A stretch of 64,000 nt of DNA from Adenophora triphylla var. japonica (lineage: Eukaryota; Streptophyta; Magnoliopsida; Asterales; Campanulaceae). The notes beneath the pieces were generated by a model. The model ran no database searches. It worked only from the letters and a program-made list of their open reading frames with translations, and was not told the origin of the DNA. The position numbers and the translations under genes are program-made. Location of the stretch: the NCBI GenBank assembly GCA_022495995.1, contig JAFEMH010007490.1:1-64000 (forward strand), in the 5' to 3' direction. This document shows, one piece after another, positions 10,681-23,379 of the stretch; within the stretch, counting starts at the first letter, position 1, and every line of letters begins with the position of its first letter.

Positions 10681-11299
10681 GCGGGGTTGCTACCATCAAG
10701 AACCAGCCGGGAGATTCCTCCGAGCACCGGAGGAAAAAGGAAAGAACAGAAGGCTGACATCCTGCCCGCAGATAGATGGCGAGGACAAAAATATAGAGGG
10801 AAAGGGCGAGGACAAGTCAAAGAAGGGGAAAGCCCTTGCACTCCCGCCGCCACCCGTACTAATTGGCATGCTTTCTTTCCATTCCACAAAGGTGGAGCTC
10901 AAAATGAGCGTAAAATCAAAGCAGCTTGGCTGCCCTGTTGAGGGAGGATATATTGATCGAGGAATAGAGGGGGAGATTGACCGTGAAATCATATATTCAA
11001 TGGCAACACCGACCGAAGCTCGTGTCAACCCCAACTATTGTCATTGACTCCCCGCACAATCGTGAAATCAGCCGACCTTCAACCTAACGACGAGCTCGAG
11101 GAGGTGGTAATCAATCCCCACTTCCCGAGCAAACAAGCTAAGGTCGGGCCGGAAATTCACAAATGAGGAAAGAAGGATACTTATTGAGTTCCTTAGAGCA
11201 AATTGCGATGTGTTCGCTGAGGGTGGAAGATATGCAAGGCATCCGAGGACGTGATCCTCCATAAAATCAACGATGACCCTTCCTTCAAAAACATTCACC

Positions 11300-12570
11300 G
11301 TAAATCCGATATTTCTCCCTGAGAAAGAGATTGCCATCAAGGAAGAGGTGGAAAAGTTGCTAAAAGCTGGATAATAAAGGAGATCTCCTACCCCAAGTGG
11401 CTGGCCAATGTGGTCATGGTTAAGAAATCCAATGGCAATGGAGGATGTGCGTTGATTTCACCGATCTCAACAAGGCATGCCCCAAAGATTGCTTCCCTCT
11501 TCCTCGCATAGACGTTGGTGGATTCTATAGCCTGACACGTAGTTCTAAGCTTCATTGATGCCTACTCCGCTACCACCAAATCCAGATGGCTCCCCGAAGA
11601 TGTCCGCTCGTAGCCTTCATTGCCGCGGCAAGACATACCGCTACACTATGATGCCCTTTGGGCTAAAAATGCAGGAGCCACATATCGCCGCATGGTCAAT
11701 CTGGTCTTTAAAACCAACTAGGCAGAAACTGGAGGCCTACATCGACGACATGGTCATAAAAACTAAGGAAAACTCCCACGAGCTCGATGTGGAGGAAACC
11801 TTCAAAACTTGCGCCATAACAAAGATGAAGCTAAACCCCCTTAAGTGCGCTTTCGGGTCAAGGCGGGCAAGTTCCTCGGATTCATGGTCAACCAAAAGAG
11901 GGATAGAGGCTAATCCGTAGAAAATCCAGGCCCTATTAGACATGAAACCTCCCGCCTCGCGTGGAAGGATGTACAAAAACTCAATGGTCGCATCACCGCA
12001 CTTCGCCGCTTCATCTCGCGGTCAGCAGAGAGATGCCTCCCTTCTTCAAAACTCTCAAAGGGGGAAGAGAGCTGATGAATTTACATGGAGCACCGAGTGC
12101 CATCGCTAAGAAGTCAAGACATACCTCTGGCAAACACCTCTACTCAAGCACTACGTGCCTGAGAAGAGCTTTTTTCAGATTTAGTCAGCATCGATCCGGG
12201 CAAGAGGGCAAATGCTCTTGTAAGGGAGGAGAATAACTCCCAAAACCGCTTTATTATGTAAGTAAGGCACCGTCCGCCGTAGAAGGGCGTTATCTTAATA
12301 TAGAAAAGTTAGCTTACGCCTTGCTTCATTCCGCTCGAAAAATTAAGAGCCTACTTTTCTCGCACATCCTATAACCTGTACTAACTGAGGCCCCGCTTAG
12401 AAAGGTTTTACATAAACCGTAGTCCTCTGGGAGAATGCTAGCTTGGTCTATAGAGCTCACCGAGTTCCGTATCACCTACTCCCCGAGAAAGACAATCAAA
12501 GCGCAGCCTTAGTTGATTTTGTAGTAGAATCATCATTCAAATTAGCGGACAACTTGAAAAAGAAAGCGAG
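11300..12570 (+). pseudogene. Tat unit 1 reverse transcriptase and RNase H
   Basis: Ty3/gypsy reverse transcriptase motifs are present in order: the EEVEKLLKAG start near 11345, CVDFTDLNKACPKDCFPLP near 11450, MPFGLK near 11650, and the catalytic YIDDMV at 11738-11755. KLNGRITALRRFISRS follows near 11975. RNase H is recognised by YYVSKAPSAVEGRYLNIEKL near 12253 and by a degenerate IELTEFRITYSPRKTIK segment near 12450. Frames change repeatedly because of small indels, so no long ORF survives. Confidence 0.8.
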
Positions 12571-12639
12571 CGTAATCGTAGGATGACCCAAAAAGCCCGA
12601 GCACGTAAATTGTTCAACCAAGCGGAGCGTCCGTAAGAG

Positions 12640-13000
12640 GTGTGGACTTTATATGTGGACGGCTCCGCGAGCAAGTTAATCAAATGTGAGCTGCATACTA
12701 CCGCACCCCGCGGGGAGAAATTCATGAGGGCCTTGAGGTTCAAGTTCGAGGCATCAAACAATCAGCCGAATATGAAGCGATCATAGCGGCATGGAGCCGG
12801 CAAGAGACTTGGGAGTTCGAATATTGAGATCAATAGTGACTCTCACCATAGTTAATCAAATTAGTGGGGAGTATAGATACTATCAACCCAAGATTAACTC
12901 GCATCGTGACTCCGCAAAAACCCTCATCAAAAATTTCACTTACTATGAGCCGAACCAAGTCATGAGAGAGGACAATGTGGAAGCCGACCTCCTCTCAAGA
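12640..13000 (+). pseudogene. Tat unit 1 second RNase H-like domain
   Basis: LYVDGSAS at about 12646 opens a second RNase H-type fold after the first, followed by QSAEYEAIIA near 12760 and REDNVEADLLSRI near 12965. A second, archaeal-type RNase H between the first RNase H and integrase is a known mark of the Tat lineage. The frame is broken. Confidence 0.75.
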
Positions 13001-13189
13001 ATAACCGAGCAAGAAATTGGTGAGTTGGAGACAAATTGCCGCATTGAATTCACTGAGAGACTCCGCTATAGATCGAATACGTATAAACAATATTGAGGAT
13101 CAAGTAAGGGACTGGGTGGATGAAATGAAGGATTACATCGAGAAGCAAACCCTCCCCGAGGATCCAAGAAAGGCTGTGAGCCATCGTAA

Positions 13190-14340
13190 CGGTGTCCGCG
13201 AAATACCTCGTCCTCGATGGGGTGCTTTTTCGGCGATCATTCACCAAGCCTTTACTAAGATGTGTTAAGACTCACATGGTCACCAACTTACTCTATGAGG
13301 TTCATGAAGGAGTTTGTGGCGGACATCCAGGTGCTCGCACCCTCTCGTACAAGATCAAATTCCAAGGATTCTTTTGGCCCACAATGAGAAGGGATGCGCA
13401 GGAGTATGTTAGAAAATGTGATAAGTGCCGTAGATTTGCGACATCCCTAGACTACCATCAACAGAGCAGACTTTCGTAGTACCATCGTGGCCGCTTGATA
13501 CGCGGGGATAGATCTTATTGGACCATTTCCAACGGCTAGAGGAAGCATCAAGTATGCCGTGGCGGCCGTGGATTATTTTACCAAGTGGACGGAAGCAAAG
13601 GGCTTGGCCACCATTTCCGAGGATAACACTATCGCTTTGTCCACGACCACATCTATTGTCGATTTGGGGTTCCCCGAGCAATAATTTCAGATAATGGCAC
13701 CCAATTCTCCGCAAAATTCACCGCCGAATGTGTGAGAATGAAGGTGCAACACCGTAAGTCCGCAGCTGCCTATCCTCGTGGAAATGGTCAAGCCGAGGCC
13801 GCGAACAAGCTAGTCCTAACCGCCTTAAAGAAAAATTTGGAAGGACGAGGAGGACGTTGGTCGGACGAGCTCCGCATCGCACAGGGGTTGTCCGCACCAC
13901 GATAAGAAATTCAACAGAGAAACTCCCTTCTCGCTCACGTATGGGTCGAGGCAATGGCTCCAGCTGAGGTAGCCCTACCCTCGTACAGAGTCACATACTT
14001 CGACGAGTCTCAAAACGAGGCAAACGTAAGATGTGACCTGGACGATCTCGAAGGAAAGAGAATGCGGCACATGAAAAAATGGTGAACTACAAACAAAAAG
14101 CGAAGAAGCATCATGATAAAAGAGTAAATAAGAGGAGTTTTTCGCTGGAGACTCGGGTACTCGTAAGCGTAGAAGTCCAAGGGACCCAACCCGGTTTCAA
14201 CAAGCCGTCCCCGAAATGGGAAGGTCCATATGAGGTCACAAAGATAGTCAAAGAGGGCACCTATATGTTGCGACCAAAAGAGGGAGAAGAGCTTAAGCAC
14301 TCCCCGGAATAGCGACCACCTTAAGAGATACTTCTTTTGA
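13190..14340 (+). pseudogene. Tat unit 1 integrase
   Basis: The zinc-binding HHCC part is visible at about 13295-13440 (HEGVCGGHPG, then KCDKC). Core motifs follow: GIDLIGPFP near 13505, IISDNGTQF at 13681-13707, which carries the second catalytic Asp, and GNGQAE near 13785, which carries the Glu. The C-terminal part ends with YMLRPKEGEELKHS near 14265 and a final LKRYFF near 14320. Several frameshifts break it. Confidence 0.8.
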
Positions 14341-15480
14341 AGTCTTTGTAATTTTTTGGAAGGAGTATAGACTATATATATATAAGGGAGAAGTTATCAT
14401 CATATTTTGATGCAAAATCAATTCCCACCAAATTTCAAAAGCTAAGGTGGATGCCCGCGTGCGGATGCCAAAAGTTCAAGAGCCAACATATGAGCTCCTA
14501 CTTACCGATGCGCAAAGATCTAAGGATCCGCATGCCTATATATGTACAAAGATCCATTACGATCCGTACTATGATCGCGGGAGGACTCTCTCCCGCTCGC
14601 GTGACACCACCAAGAATAAGTGGATATAGATGAACGTAGTACAAAGGCCATGATGCCCGTGCCTACGGACTCTAGTGGGGACAATGACCAAGTCCGACCC
14701 ACTAATTGCGCGAAGGACCTCGTTAGGGCCGTTACTCGCATGCCCGTATGTGACAAAGGCCTACATATAAGCCCGTTCACCGTATCGCCACGAGACCCTC
14801 ACGAAAACCTTAGGAGTTTTGAATAAAGTGGTCAAATAAGTGAGAACCTCCAATAAGGGGATACAGATGCCAGGGGGTTAAAGGGCCTCTATGCTAAAAT
14901 ATGCTCCTACCTTTCTGTTGCGCGGACAATAGCCTCACGGCCACCTTCTGCATGCCCTATGAAAGTATGCTTGCCTTGGCTACTTTTGACTTACACCACA
15001 GCTCGCAAGGCTGGGAATAAGTGTAAATGGATGAGAGTGATCAAACGAGTTTAACAAAGCCAAATAGACAAACCGGGGTCAAGACCCCTAACTTTGCCAC
15101 AAGGCTAAACAAACGCGATCATAGAAGAATAAGGTCGACTCTCACAAAAACCTAAGTGGTTTTGAATAAAGAGTTAGGAAAACTCAAAAATGCGGCAAAG
15201 GGCCTACTAAGCCGTCGCCCGCAGTAAGGAGAGTATAAAGTTAATTGCAAGTCAAAAACGCTGAAAAAGTGGTAAGGCAAGAATGCAAGTATTAAGATGC
15301 TCGAAGATTGCCAAACTACTCAAAATAGCCTACGAGACAAGCAATTAAGATAAAAATAAAGGAGCCAAGTTGAGAAAAATGCTTCTATTTATATTAAGAA
15401 AGTATTTACAAATTCCTACACTATTACAAAAAGAGATCCTATTCTACTACAACAAGAAAAAGCAAAAATCCTAAACTATA
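14341..15480. other. Tat unit 1 spacer after pol
   Basis: About 1.1 kb without a recognisable domain, between the end of integrase and the 3' end of the antisense ORF. Tat elements usually have a long non-coding 3' part. The counterpart in unit 2 is 26412-27560 and is equally empty. Confidence 0.6.
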
Positions 15481-15489
15481 GGAGCTTGG

Positions 15490-18400
15490 TCCTCGGCCGC
15501 ATCCGCAGCCTCCCGGCCGCACCATCTCGTGCCCGCTTCAAGTTGGAGTTGGGGAAGGAAGACGGTCATCGTAATCTCTCGTATAGGTCGAGACGGGCTC
15601 GCAGAGGCCGGAGCCGGAGCCGCCCGCGATGGAAAGAGGTCTCCAAGGGCTGGTCCCCCGGAAGAACCCGAGCCAGGGCATCCCCCAAGGATAAAGTGGT
15701 TGTCCCCGAAGCGCAGAGCATCCAGCCGAGATCACCGAGGGCGCCACTTCAAGCCACCGGGGCGTAGAGGCCGCCGCAGAGATCCAAACCCTTGACCTCT
15801 TCCTGACAGAGGAACTAGCGCATGCCCGGCACACACTCCGCATCGCAGCAACCGGTGAGCCAATTACGGCCAACCGCCGCACGGAGAACATGCCCGCGGC
15901 CGCGGTTCCCGGATCTTGTCCTGGACACCGCCTCGCATCGGGCCAAGCACTCCGCGGTGAACCGGTCGAGTTCTTATACTCCTCAACAGCCTTTCGCGAG
16001 CCTCGGCCAAAGATCCTCTCCTCTCCAAACTCAAACCGCGTAAGGGATAGCAGCCGGGAGAGCTCATCGGCCTTAGCCTCCGTGAGTTTGACCGACTCCT
16101 CCGCAGCCTCCCAGCTTGGTTGCGAGCTCTTCATTTCTTTGCTCCACTGGTCTTGTGCTCCGCGGAGCTCATTCCGCCGACCCTTTGCCTTTTCTAGGCT
16201 CGCTCCGCCTCTGGCCACCCGCTCCCGGAAGCCCTTCAGATCGGACTCCATGGTCGCGAATTCCTTCTCCTCGCATCCAGGAGGGAGCTCGCAGTACCCA
16301 CCTTCTCCCGGGCCTGCTCCGCTCGGGCGGAGTTTGCCCGCTGTGTCCTTGGTATTGTTGGCAATCTCAATGACAGTCGTCACAAGTCTCCCTGAGCCTC
16401 ATTGCCTTGTTGCCCACCTCGCGAGGAAGAAAGTCGAATTAGGTGGAAAATCAAAGGCTAGGTGAGGAAGCCGGAAGAAAGGTCCCTACCTCGCAAGTGG
16501 CAACCCCAATATCCCCCATCAAGGCCGACGGGTTCTCCTTCTCACCACCCGGTGGTAGAAGTCGGGCAAAGAGCCGCTTGATCGCCCCAATGCCCACAGC
16601 AGAATTTTGGGCACGGGCATACAGTCCACCCCGCAATGGCGGGCACGCCCCCACCTGCTTCCTTTTCTCCCATGCCTCCTCGCGGGTGGCCAGGAGGAAA
16701 TCGGATAGGCAACCGAGCAAATTGTCCCCGCGGCGGAGGGAGCAAGAGTGGAGGTAGCGGCAAAGAATGGAGGGCTACGCTAGGGGTATCCCCCACTTGG
16801 GTCTTCGAAGACCTCTCCCCGTACGTCGTCCGCATCTCTCTCGCCCTTTTCTTGGATCTGCTCCCGGTTGTGCCCGAGGCAATAGTGCGGCCAGAGATGA
16901 CGCCCGGACAAAGAAGGTGGTGGAGGACCCCGGGGAGGTGGAGGCATTCCCGCTGTTTTCAGAATGATTCTGGGAGCAGTAGAGTGTCCCCTGGCTTTTC
17001 CTGCCGCTACAGGCACGGTCTGCTTTTTTTGGGAACCCCTCCCATCTCATTCTCGCTCTTCAGTGGCATGTGCCTTCTTGTTGGCCTTCATGTTCTTGGC
17101 CTTCGCTGAGCAAATACTTAGTGGAGGAGCCATCGAAATTGTACAGTCCTGGATCTACTCGAGGGAAAGAAAATGGTTAGCAAAGCAGCTCAAAAAATCA
17201 AAAGCAAAGTAAATTGGCAAACAGCTTTCATAGAGGAATCGAGACCAATTATTTCGGGATCGCACTCGCCGCCCAAAGATACGTGTCTTACGCCCGCCTC
17301 GAATCGGTAATGTTCGTGCACCCGCCAATCGTGGTCGCGGCGCGTAGGCTCTATTACTACTCGGGGGCATGCTGGGGCGCCCTCGCGAGGAGCCACCCCG
17401 AGTAGATCAAGAGGCTCATCCTCCACTACGGCGCCCACGTCATATACGGCTCATCCCCGCCTGTCCAAGTAAAGGGCCGTATGCCTCTCTATGGCAAAGG
17501 CGCAGCAGACGGCCGTGGAAGGGTCCTGGATATTTGCTAGCGGCCACCTTCATAGGGACAGGTGTGAAGGTTTCGAGAAGGGCCATCCGAACCTAGACTC
17601 AATCACCGTGATGTCCCTCCGGTTCCATTGGTCAAACTTGTCGGAGGGAGGAGCAGAAGGTCCCGGTGGAGTAGTTCCTAGCCTTCAGCTCGTAATGCCG
17701 CGGCTAATTTGGTTCTCGTAGTAGGCGTAGAGCCCAAAGAATGGTAGGTTCATAACCCATGAATCTGCACACACGCGAAGGAGACAATGGCCCTGATGGC
17801 ATTGGGAGTCAAAGATGCATGGGCAGGTGCAGTGAGAACTCCGTAAAGAAATAGAAGAAAGGGGTCCAGGGCAGCCTCAATCCGTTCTCAAACCTGGGCT
17901 CCATAAAAATGCAGGCCTTATTGTCCTCGCGGACATCGCCCACTGTCTCTCGGCCGCAGCTTGTCCTTGTCCTTCGATGAATATGTCCTAAGGTGCGGAC
18001 ACGGTATGCTTTGCGGTCCACATTATATACTTCGTATATGTCCTCCTCCCAATCAATGGTGGCCACCTCCGTGGCCTTCTTACGGCCACGGCCAGATTCA
18101 CCTCCCTAGCCGGCCTCTTGCCTTTGTTTCTGGGCAAGGGCCACAATCACTTCCTCCTCCTCCTGAGTCGAGCTCTCGAAGGCATCCACTATATCAGCGG
18201 TCTCGCGGCCTTCTTGGAGGTCCCCGCTACCCTCCTATCCCCCTCTCCTGGTCATCTTCTTCGGTCTCCGAGCTCGAGGAGCCAAAGAGACCGGTGGGGT
18301 CACCACGGACAGGGCCACCTCCGATTCAACTTCACCGGGGCCCACCACCTCGAAGTCAAGGGGTCAAGTTCCTCGCCGCTGCTCACCAATTGTCCTCGCC

Positions 18401-18960
18401 CTAGGGGCCGCGGGCACAACGGGGAAAGATGGTCCTTATGGGCGTAACATCTAAAGTGGTCATTCAAGTCTATGCCTCGATGCCCGCGCAGCCGTTGGTT
18501 TGTTCAGATCCATCGCCCGCACTTTTCCTGGCCACAAACTACTTCGGGGACGCGAATCGCTCTCCTCACTAGTTCAATGGCGTTCGTAGCCGAGCCTCTC
18601 TCGCGGGGAAACCCGCACAAAACCCCCATCACAAAATTTCTCACCCTACCGGTATCCCCCAACACCAAAACATCACCGTTCCTTTACCCTTTTATCCTTG
18701 GCCTCCCACAACCCGGGGGTGGGACAAAAAGGCCCCCATCGGGATTTTTCGCAAATACCGGAAGCACTCAAGGGATAATCTAAGCCACCCACGGCCTACC
18801 TTCCTAAATATCCCCCGTCCGTTTACAAACAAAGCAAACAGATCCGGAGTGCTCCCATCTCCTAACTCTATGGGACGGCGGGGTCCAAACTCTCGAGTGG
18901 TCATCTCGTTCAAAACCCAAGAAAAGAAAAATGTAGGGAGATGAAGAAGAAAAAGCACCC
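15490..18960 (-). pseudogene. Tat unit 1 antisense ORF (Transposase_28-like, coiled coil)
   Basis: Read on the minus strand from about 18960, the fragments show an N-terminal part (MTTREFGPRRPIELGDGS), then at 18066-17809 a segment DWEEDIYEVYNV followed by FENGLRLPW, which resembles the gypsy-type domain called Transposase_28. Next comes a charged coiled-coil stretch at about 16400-15960 (EAAEESVKL, EAKADELSRL), and a tail with AVIGSPVAAMRSVCRACASS. Antisense ORFs of this kind are known in the 3' part of Tat elements such as Grande and Retand; their function is unknown. Frameshifts break it here; 15538-16383 is the longest open piece. Confidence 0.7.
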
Positions 18961-18987
18961 AACAAATTACTTACGAGAAGAAAGATT

Positions 18988-19503
18988 GAGTGGTGGATTC
19001 GAGAACGGCTGCACAAGAATTCGCAAAGAAGATTTCTCTCTCAAAAGCTCTCTCAAGGTTTGGAAACGGTAAAAAGGGTTTCGAGGTTTAAGCGGTTTGG
19101 TATTTATAAGGTTTACCTATACGGGTTAACCCGTTAACCCGTATTAATTAGCCCACAAATCCAACCTCGACTACGAACCGTTTCCAACGTTTGAAAATTC
19201 GAAAAATTAAATACCTTTTGCATTTATTACCCCCTTCGATGGCCGACACGTACCCCGACGTACTCACTAACCCGTCTTTCATCTCGCCAAGGGGCCCACC
19301 TGTTAACCTGGGAGGCACGCCATGCAAGGGACTACGTGTCACTCACCGGTGCCTCCCGAACGTTCCCTTGGCCCATGGGGCCAAGCAACAAGCAAGGAAA
19401 AACGCTAACACTGGTGCTCGCGCGAGGAGCAATTGAGGCAGACCGAGCTTCTAGTAGCTCCTCACTCAGACCATAAATAATCACACTTGGAGCTAGGGGC
19501 CAT
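18988..19503 (+). other. Tat unit 1 3' internal end with polypurine tract
   Basis: This non-coding stretch contains the perfect dyad GGGTTAACCCGTTAACCC near 19123 and ends with GGAGCTAGGGGCCAT immediately before LTR 3, the position of the polypurine tract that primes plus-strand synthesis. It is the segment kept in the deleted unit at 6886-7401. Confidence 0.7.
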
Positions 19504-20332
19504 TGATGAGCCCGGATCTACTGGACCGGGCCCGCGCCGGCCTAGTCCAAGGAACCAGCCGACGTAGCAGCCCTAGACCGCCGGAGGGAAGACCGCGGAC
19601 AAATAGGCCCTTGTGGTCAAGACCGTGTCCTCCTCGCTCGTCCCCGTCGAGGACCCTTGGAACCCCGTCGCCGGATCTCGTGCCCGCATGAGTCATGCCC
19701 GCATCAACCGTGCTCGCGTCATATATCTTTGACCGCGGCACAACGTCGACCGCGGCACATGCCGCTTCCCTGCTAATGTCAAGCCTTACCGAGCAAGTTA
19801 GCTTACCGGCTCGACAGCCACTTGCCGGCTCCCCCATCACGCATTCAATGCGGCTCAGTCCGGCGCCTACTATTCCATTTAATGCAATAAGCCGGCCACA
19901 CGGCTCATGTCCCTTTCAGCCATGTCCCCCGGATACCAATGTTCCCTCCCCGACAGACCAATTAGCCGCGACACGTGTAGCCGGTCAAATACCAAAGTGC
20001 CCCTAGGGCTGATCTCATTGCTTACCTCAACAAGCACCATGGCATTGCCTATAAATAGAAGGCCTTTACCCCCTTGGGCAAGGTAAGTTCCATATACAAT
20101 TGAGTAAGCTCTTTTACTCTCTAAACCTAAACACACACACACTCCAAAGGTATTCAAAGCCTTATTACTCAAGCATTCTTACTCACACCCGAGGGCCCGA
20201 GTTGGAGTAACATCCAACTTTGACCTTAACGGTGCTTGTCTGTGTTGTGATCTAGGTACACAAAACCACCAAATATATCCTAGCCAGATATCCTTGAACC
20301 GCTCCTGACCCCGAAAAGCTGTGGCGTCATCA
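19504..20332 (+). repeat. Tat LTR 3
   Basis: It starts TGATGAGCCCGG and ends GGCGTCATCA. A TATA box is at 20050-20058. It is shared: it closes unit 1 and opens unit 2, with no host DNA at either edge. Its differences from LTR 1, 2 and 4 lie mostly at CTG/CCG/CAG sites. Confidence 0.92.
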
Positions 20333-20333
20333 G

Positions 20334-20350
20334 TGGTTCCATTGCCGGGA
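20334..20350 (+). promoter_or_regulatory. Primer-binding site, Tat unit 2
   Basis: TGGTTCCATTGCCGGGA begins two bases after the LTR end and is identical to the site of unit 1. Confidence 0.7.
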
Positions 20351-20556
20351 AGCCGACTTTCTTTCGTTTCTCGTTAAAAATCTTTTGTTTTCAAGGCACC
20401 TCACGTGTCCTAAACAAATTCAGTGCCGAAAGGCTCTTCTATTTTACATCACTAAGTTTTTCACGTTTAAAACTTTTGTTTTCGTACACACCTTGTAGTC
20501 TAAACAACCGATCGCCAAAAGACACTTCTTTTCGCTTATTTTCGTCTTTCGAGACA

Positions 20557-22200
20557 TGTCTCAAATTCTGAAAAATGCCGGTCATTTGACCATAGAGGAG
20601 GAGAACCAAGCCGAACCCTCCAACAACAATAGGGAAAGGCAAACCAACTCGTCTTCAAATGTAATGGGGGCCCATTCTCGCCTCAAAATCCCTACCAACG
20701 AGTTCTCCACCGGTTAACCGAGGAAGCCCGTGCTGAGAAAGCCCAAGCCCTACTAAACACTAGCCCAAAAACTCCCCAAGCTCGCATTAAAAACACCAAT
20801 CCGACCACCCCACTTTCCCCGTAACAAATCCCGAGAAGGAAGGAAATCCTAGCCTCCAAATCCAAACCGGTCGCGGAGGCCATGGCCATCAACGACGCGG
20901 AGATGGAAATATTTGAAATAGAGGCCAACGGAGGGCTACAGCTCCTCAAGGGTCACAAAGGTTCTCCCAACGAGCTCCCGCTCACTCGCTTGCTAGTCAA
21001 GCCGCTGGGGCAAACCGGCTGACCCACCTCGAGCGCGGACACCGGCCAGACGGAGCGTGGTGCATGTAGATGATAGCGAGGAAAGGGGGAAGAGGCACAC
21101 CAAATCGCCGTGCGAAGTCCAAAGCCGCACTTGGCTCCGCCAAGGAGAAGGCCGTGGCTCCACGAGCTAAAAAGCAAAAGGTTGATGATCGTAACCCCGA
21201 GTTTGTGGAATTCATGCGTAAGATGTGGGAAACCCATCGAAGGCCGCCGTAAGTGTGGCCGCACTATGGACGCCTTCAAATGAGCAAAATTGCGCGGCAC
21301 CGATCCGTAAGGGCAAACCCCTGCATGGACACCTATGACGGATCCAAAATGCCAAGAGTCATATGGGAAGATTTGAGGGCCGATGGCTTTATTCTCCGCG
21401 GATGAGTCCGTTGATGTGCAAAGCCTCGCCGCGACCTTCACCGGCAAGGCCCTATCTTGGATGCTAGCCCTCAAGCCCCGTGTATCCAAATATTCGCCGC
21501 CCGTAGTCCTCTTCCTCAATGCCTTTGCTGGAGCAGCGTGCCCGCTAGACCAAAGACAGATCTTGTCCGTGTCAAGGTGCACCAAATGAGCCTACAAAAG
21601 ATTATATATCCCGGTTCAGAAGGTGAGCGAGGAGATTGTGGACTCCGGACGAGAGTGATATCGTACTATGTTTTGAGGGCGGCCTCGCAACTCCTTCCTC
21701 AAAATGAATTTTGCCTCCAAAGAAACCTAAATCAATGAGGAAATGTATGAAAGGGCCTCGCCATTGCCTCCGCCGAAGAGCCTAGTGTGCCCGCTCCACG
21801 AGCTTCGCGAAAGAAAGGATAAGCCAAGTCCAGAGACCACCCCAGAGCCCGCTCATACCAATAATCGTGGCAAAAGCAGAGGCCTGGATCGAAAGGCTCA
21901 AAAAGGCCGTGGCCGAAACAGCTTTACACAGAGCTCACCGACCCAAGGGTGGTGATCATGAGAGCCTCGTACTTTCCTCCTCCTCCTCCCCCATGCTTCG
22001 AAAGCCAAATGAGAGGAGTAGACTTAAATTCCGTGAGTTTCACAACGACCACGGCACGGAACCGAGGATTGTTTCCACCAAGCGAGTAATCCAAGAGAAA
22101 ATTAATAACTGGGAGCTAACCAAGTGGGTTAAGGGAAACAATACGCCCCCAATAACAATGATCAAGAATGGGCACGACACACGCGGGGACCAGACAGAAT
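20557..22200 (+). pseudogene. Tat unit 2 gag
   Basis: The ATG at 20557 corresponds to 8468 of unit 1. This copy keeps a longer readable core: ATFTGKALSWMLALKPRVSK near 21435-21495, then a REFHNDHGTEP segment near 22035 and KRVIQEKINNWELTKWVKGN near 22080. The overlapping frames show that indels still interrupt it. Gag forms the virus-like particle that carries the retrotransposon RNA. Confidence 0.78.
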
Positions 22201-22435
22201 GAAAGAGATAATAATGATGACGATTTTGGGGACTATGACATTAACTTCATTGGGGAGGAACCTCCCACTGGTAGGCAGCTGTCTCTCCAAATTCGGACAT
22301 TAGAGAAGGTTTTCTCCATCCCCGCCCCGGCCCCGGAGGAAGAGCAGAAATTGGGTTCAAAAGGAGTGAACTTGCCTCCACCCTTTTTCATTCCACACGC
22401 CCACTCACCCTCGTAATGAGAATCAACCGGCAAAC

Positions 22436-22760
22436 ATAGGCCGTGTGTTGGTAGATACCGGAGCCGCCCGCGACATACTCTATTACCATACTTTGATCGG
22501 AATGAGAATGACTAAGCACATCTCACCCATATGCGGGTATGCTCAAGGCTTCACAAACCACGCCGTAAGGGTAAAGGGACGATTGTGTTTGACGTAGCTA
22601 TTGGAGAAAACCCATGCGTAAGACGGCCAAGATAACTTTCATGGTGGTCGATCTTCCTTCCCAATACAATGCCATTCTCGGCAGTAATCGCCAGCCGAAT
22701 TGGGAATAGTTGCGTCCGTCCCCACCAAAGGGTGAAATTTAACACCCCCGGCGGGGTTGC
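22436..22760 (+). pseudogene. Tat unit 2 aspartic protease
   Basis: VLVDTGAARDILYYH is readable from about 22447, with the catalytic Asp-Thr-Gly, and VVDLPSQYNAILG follows near 22645. The indels differ in position from those in unit 1. Confidence 0.75.
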
Positions 22761-23379
22761 TACCATCAAGAACCAGCTCGGGAGATTCCTCCGAGCACTC
22801 GGAGGAAAAAGGAAAGAACAGAAGGCCGTACATCCTGCCCGCAGATAGATGGCGAGGACAAAAATATAGAGGGAAAGGGCGAGGACAAGTCAAAGAAGGG
22901 GAAAGCCCTTGCACTACCGCCGCCACCCGTACCAATTGGCATGCTTTCTTTCCATTCCACTAAGGTGGAGCTCAAAATGAGCGTAAAATCAAAGCAGTTG
23001 GCTGCCCCCGTTGAGGGAGGATATATTGATCGAGGAATAGAGGGGGAAATTGACCGTGAAATCGTATATTCAATGGCAACGCTGACCGAAGCTCAGGTCA
23101 ACCCCCAACTATTGTCATTGACTCCTCGCACAATCGTGAAATCACGACCTTCAACCTAACGACGAGCTCGAGGAGGTGGTAATCAATCCCCACTTCCCGA
23201 GCAAACAAGCTTAAGGTCAATGAAATTCACAAATGAGGAAAGAAGGATACTTATTGAGTTCCTTAGAGCAAATTGCGATGTGTTCGCTTGAGGGTGGAAG
23301 ATATGCAAGGCATCGCCGAGGACGTGATCCTCCATAAAATCAACGATGACCCTTCCTTCAAAAACATTCACCGTAAATC

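Noticed and set aside
16443..17109. Several plus-strand ORFs opposite the Tat antisense ORF
   Set aside because: They are Pro/Arg/Ser-rich shadows in GC-rich sequence; the recognisable motifs are on the minus strand.
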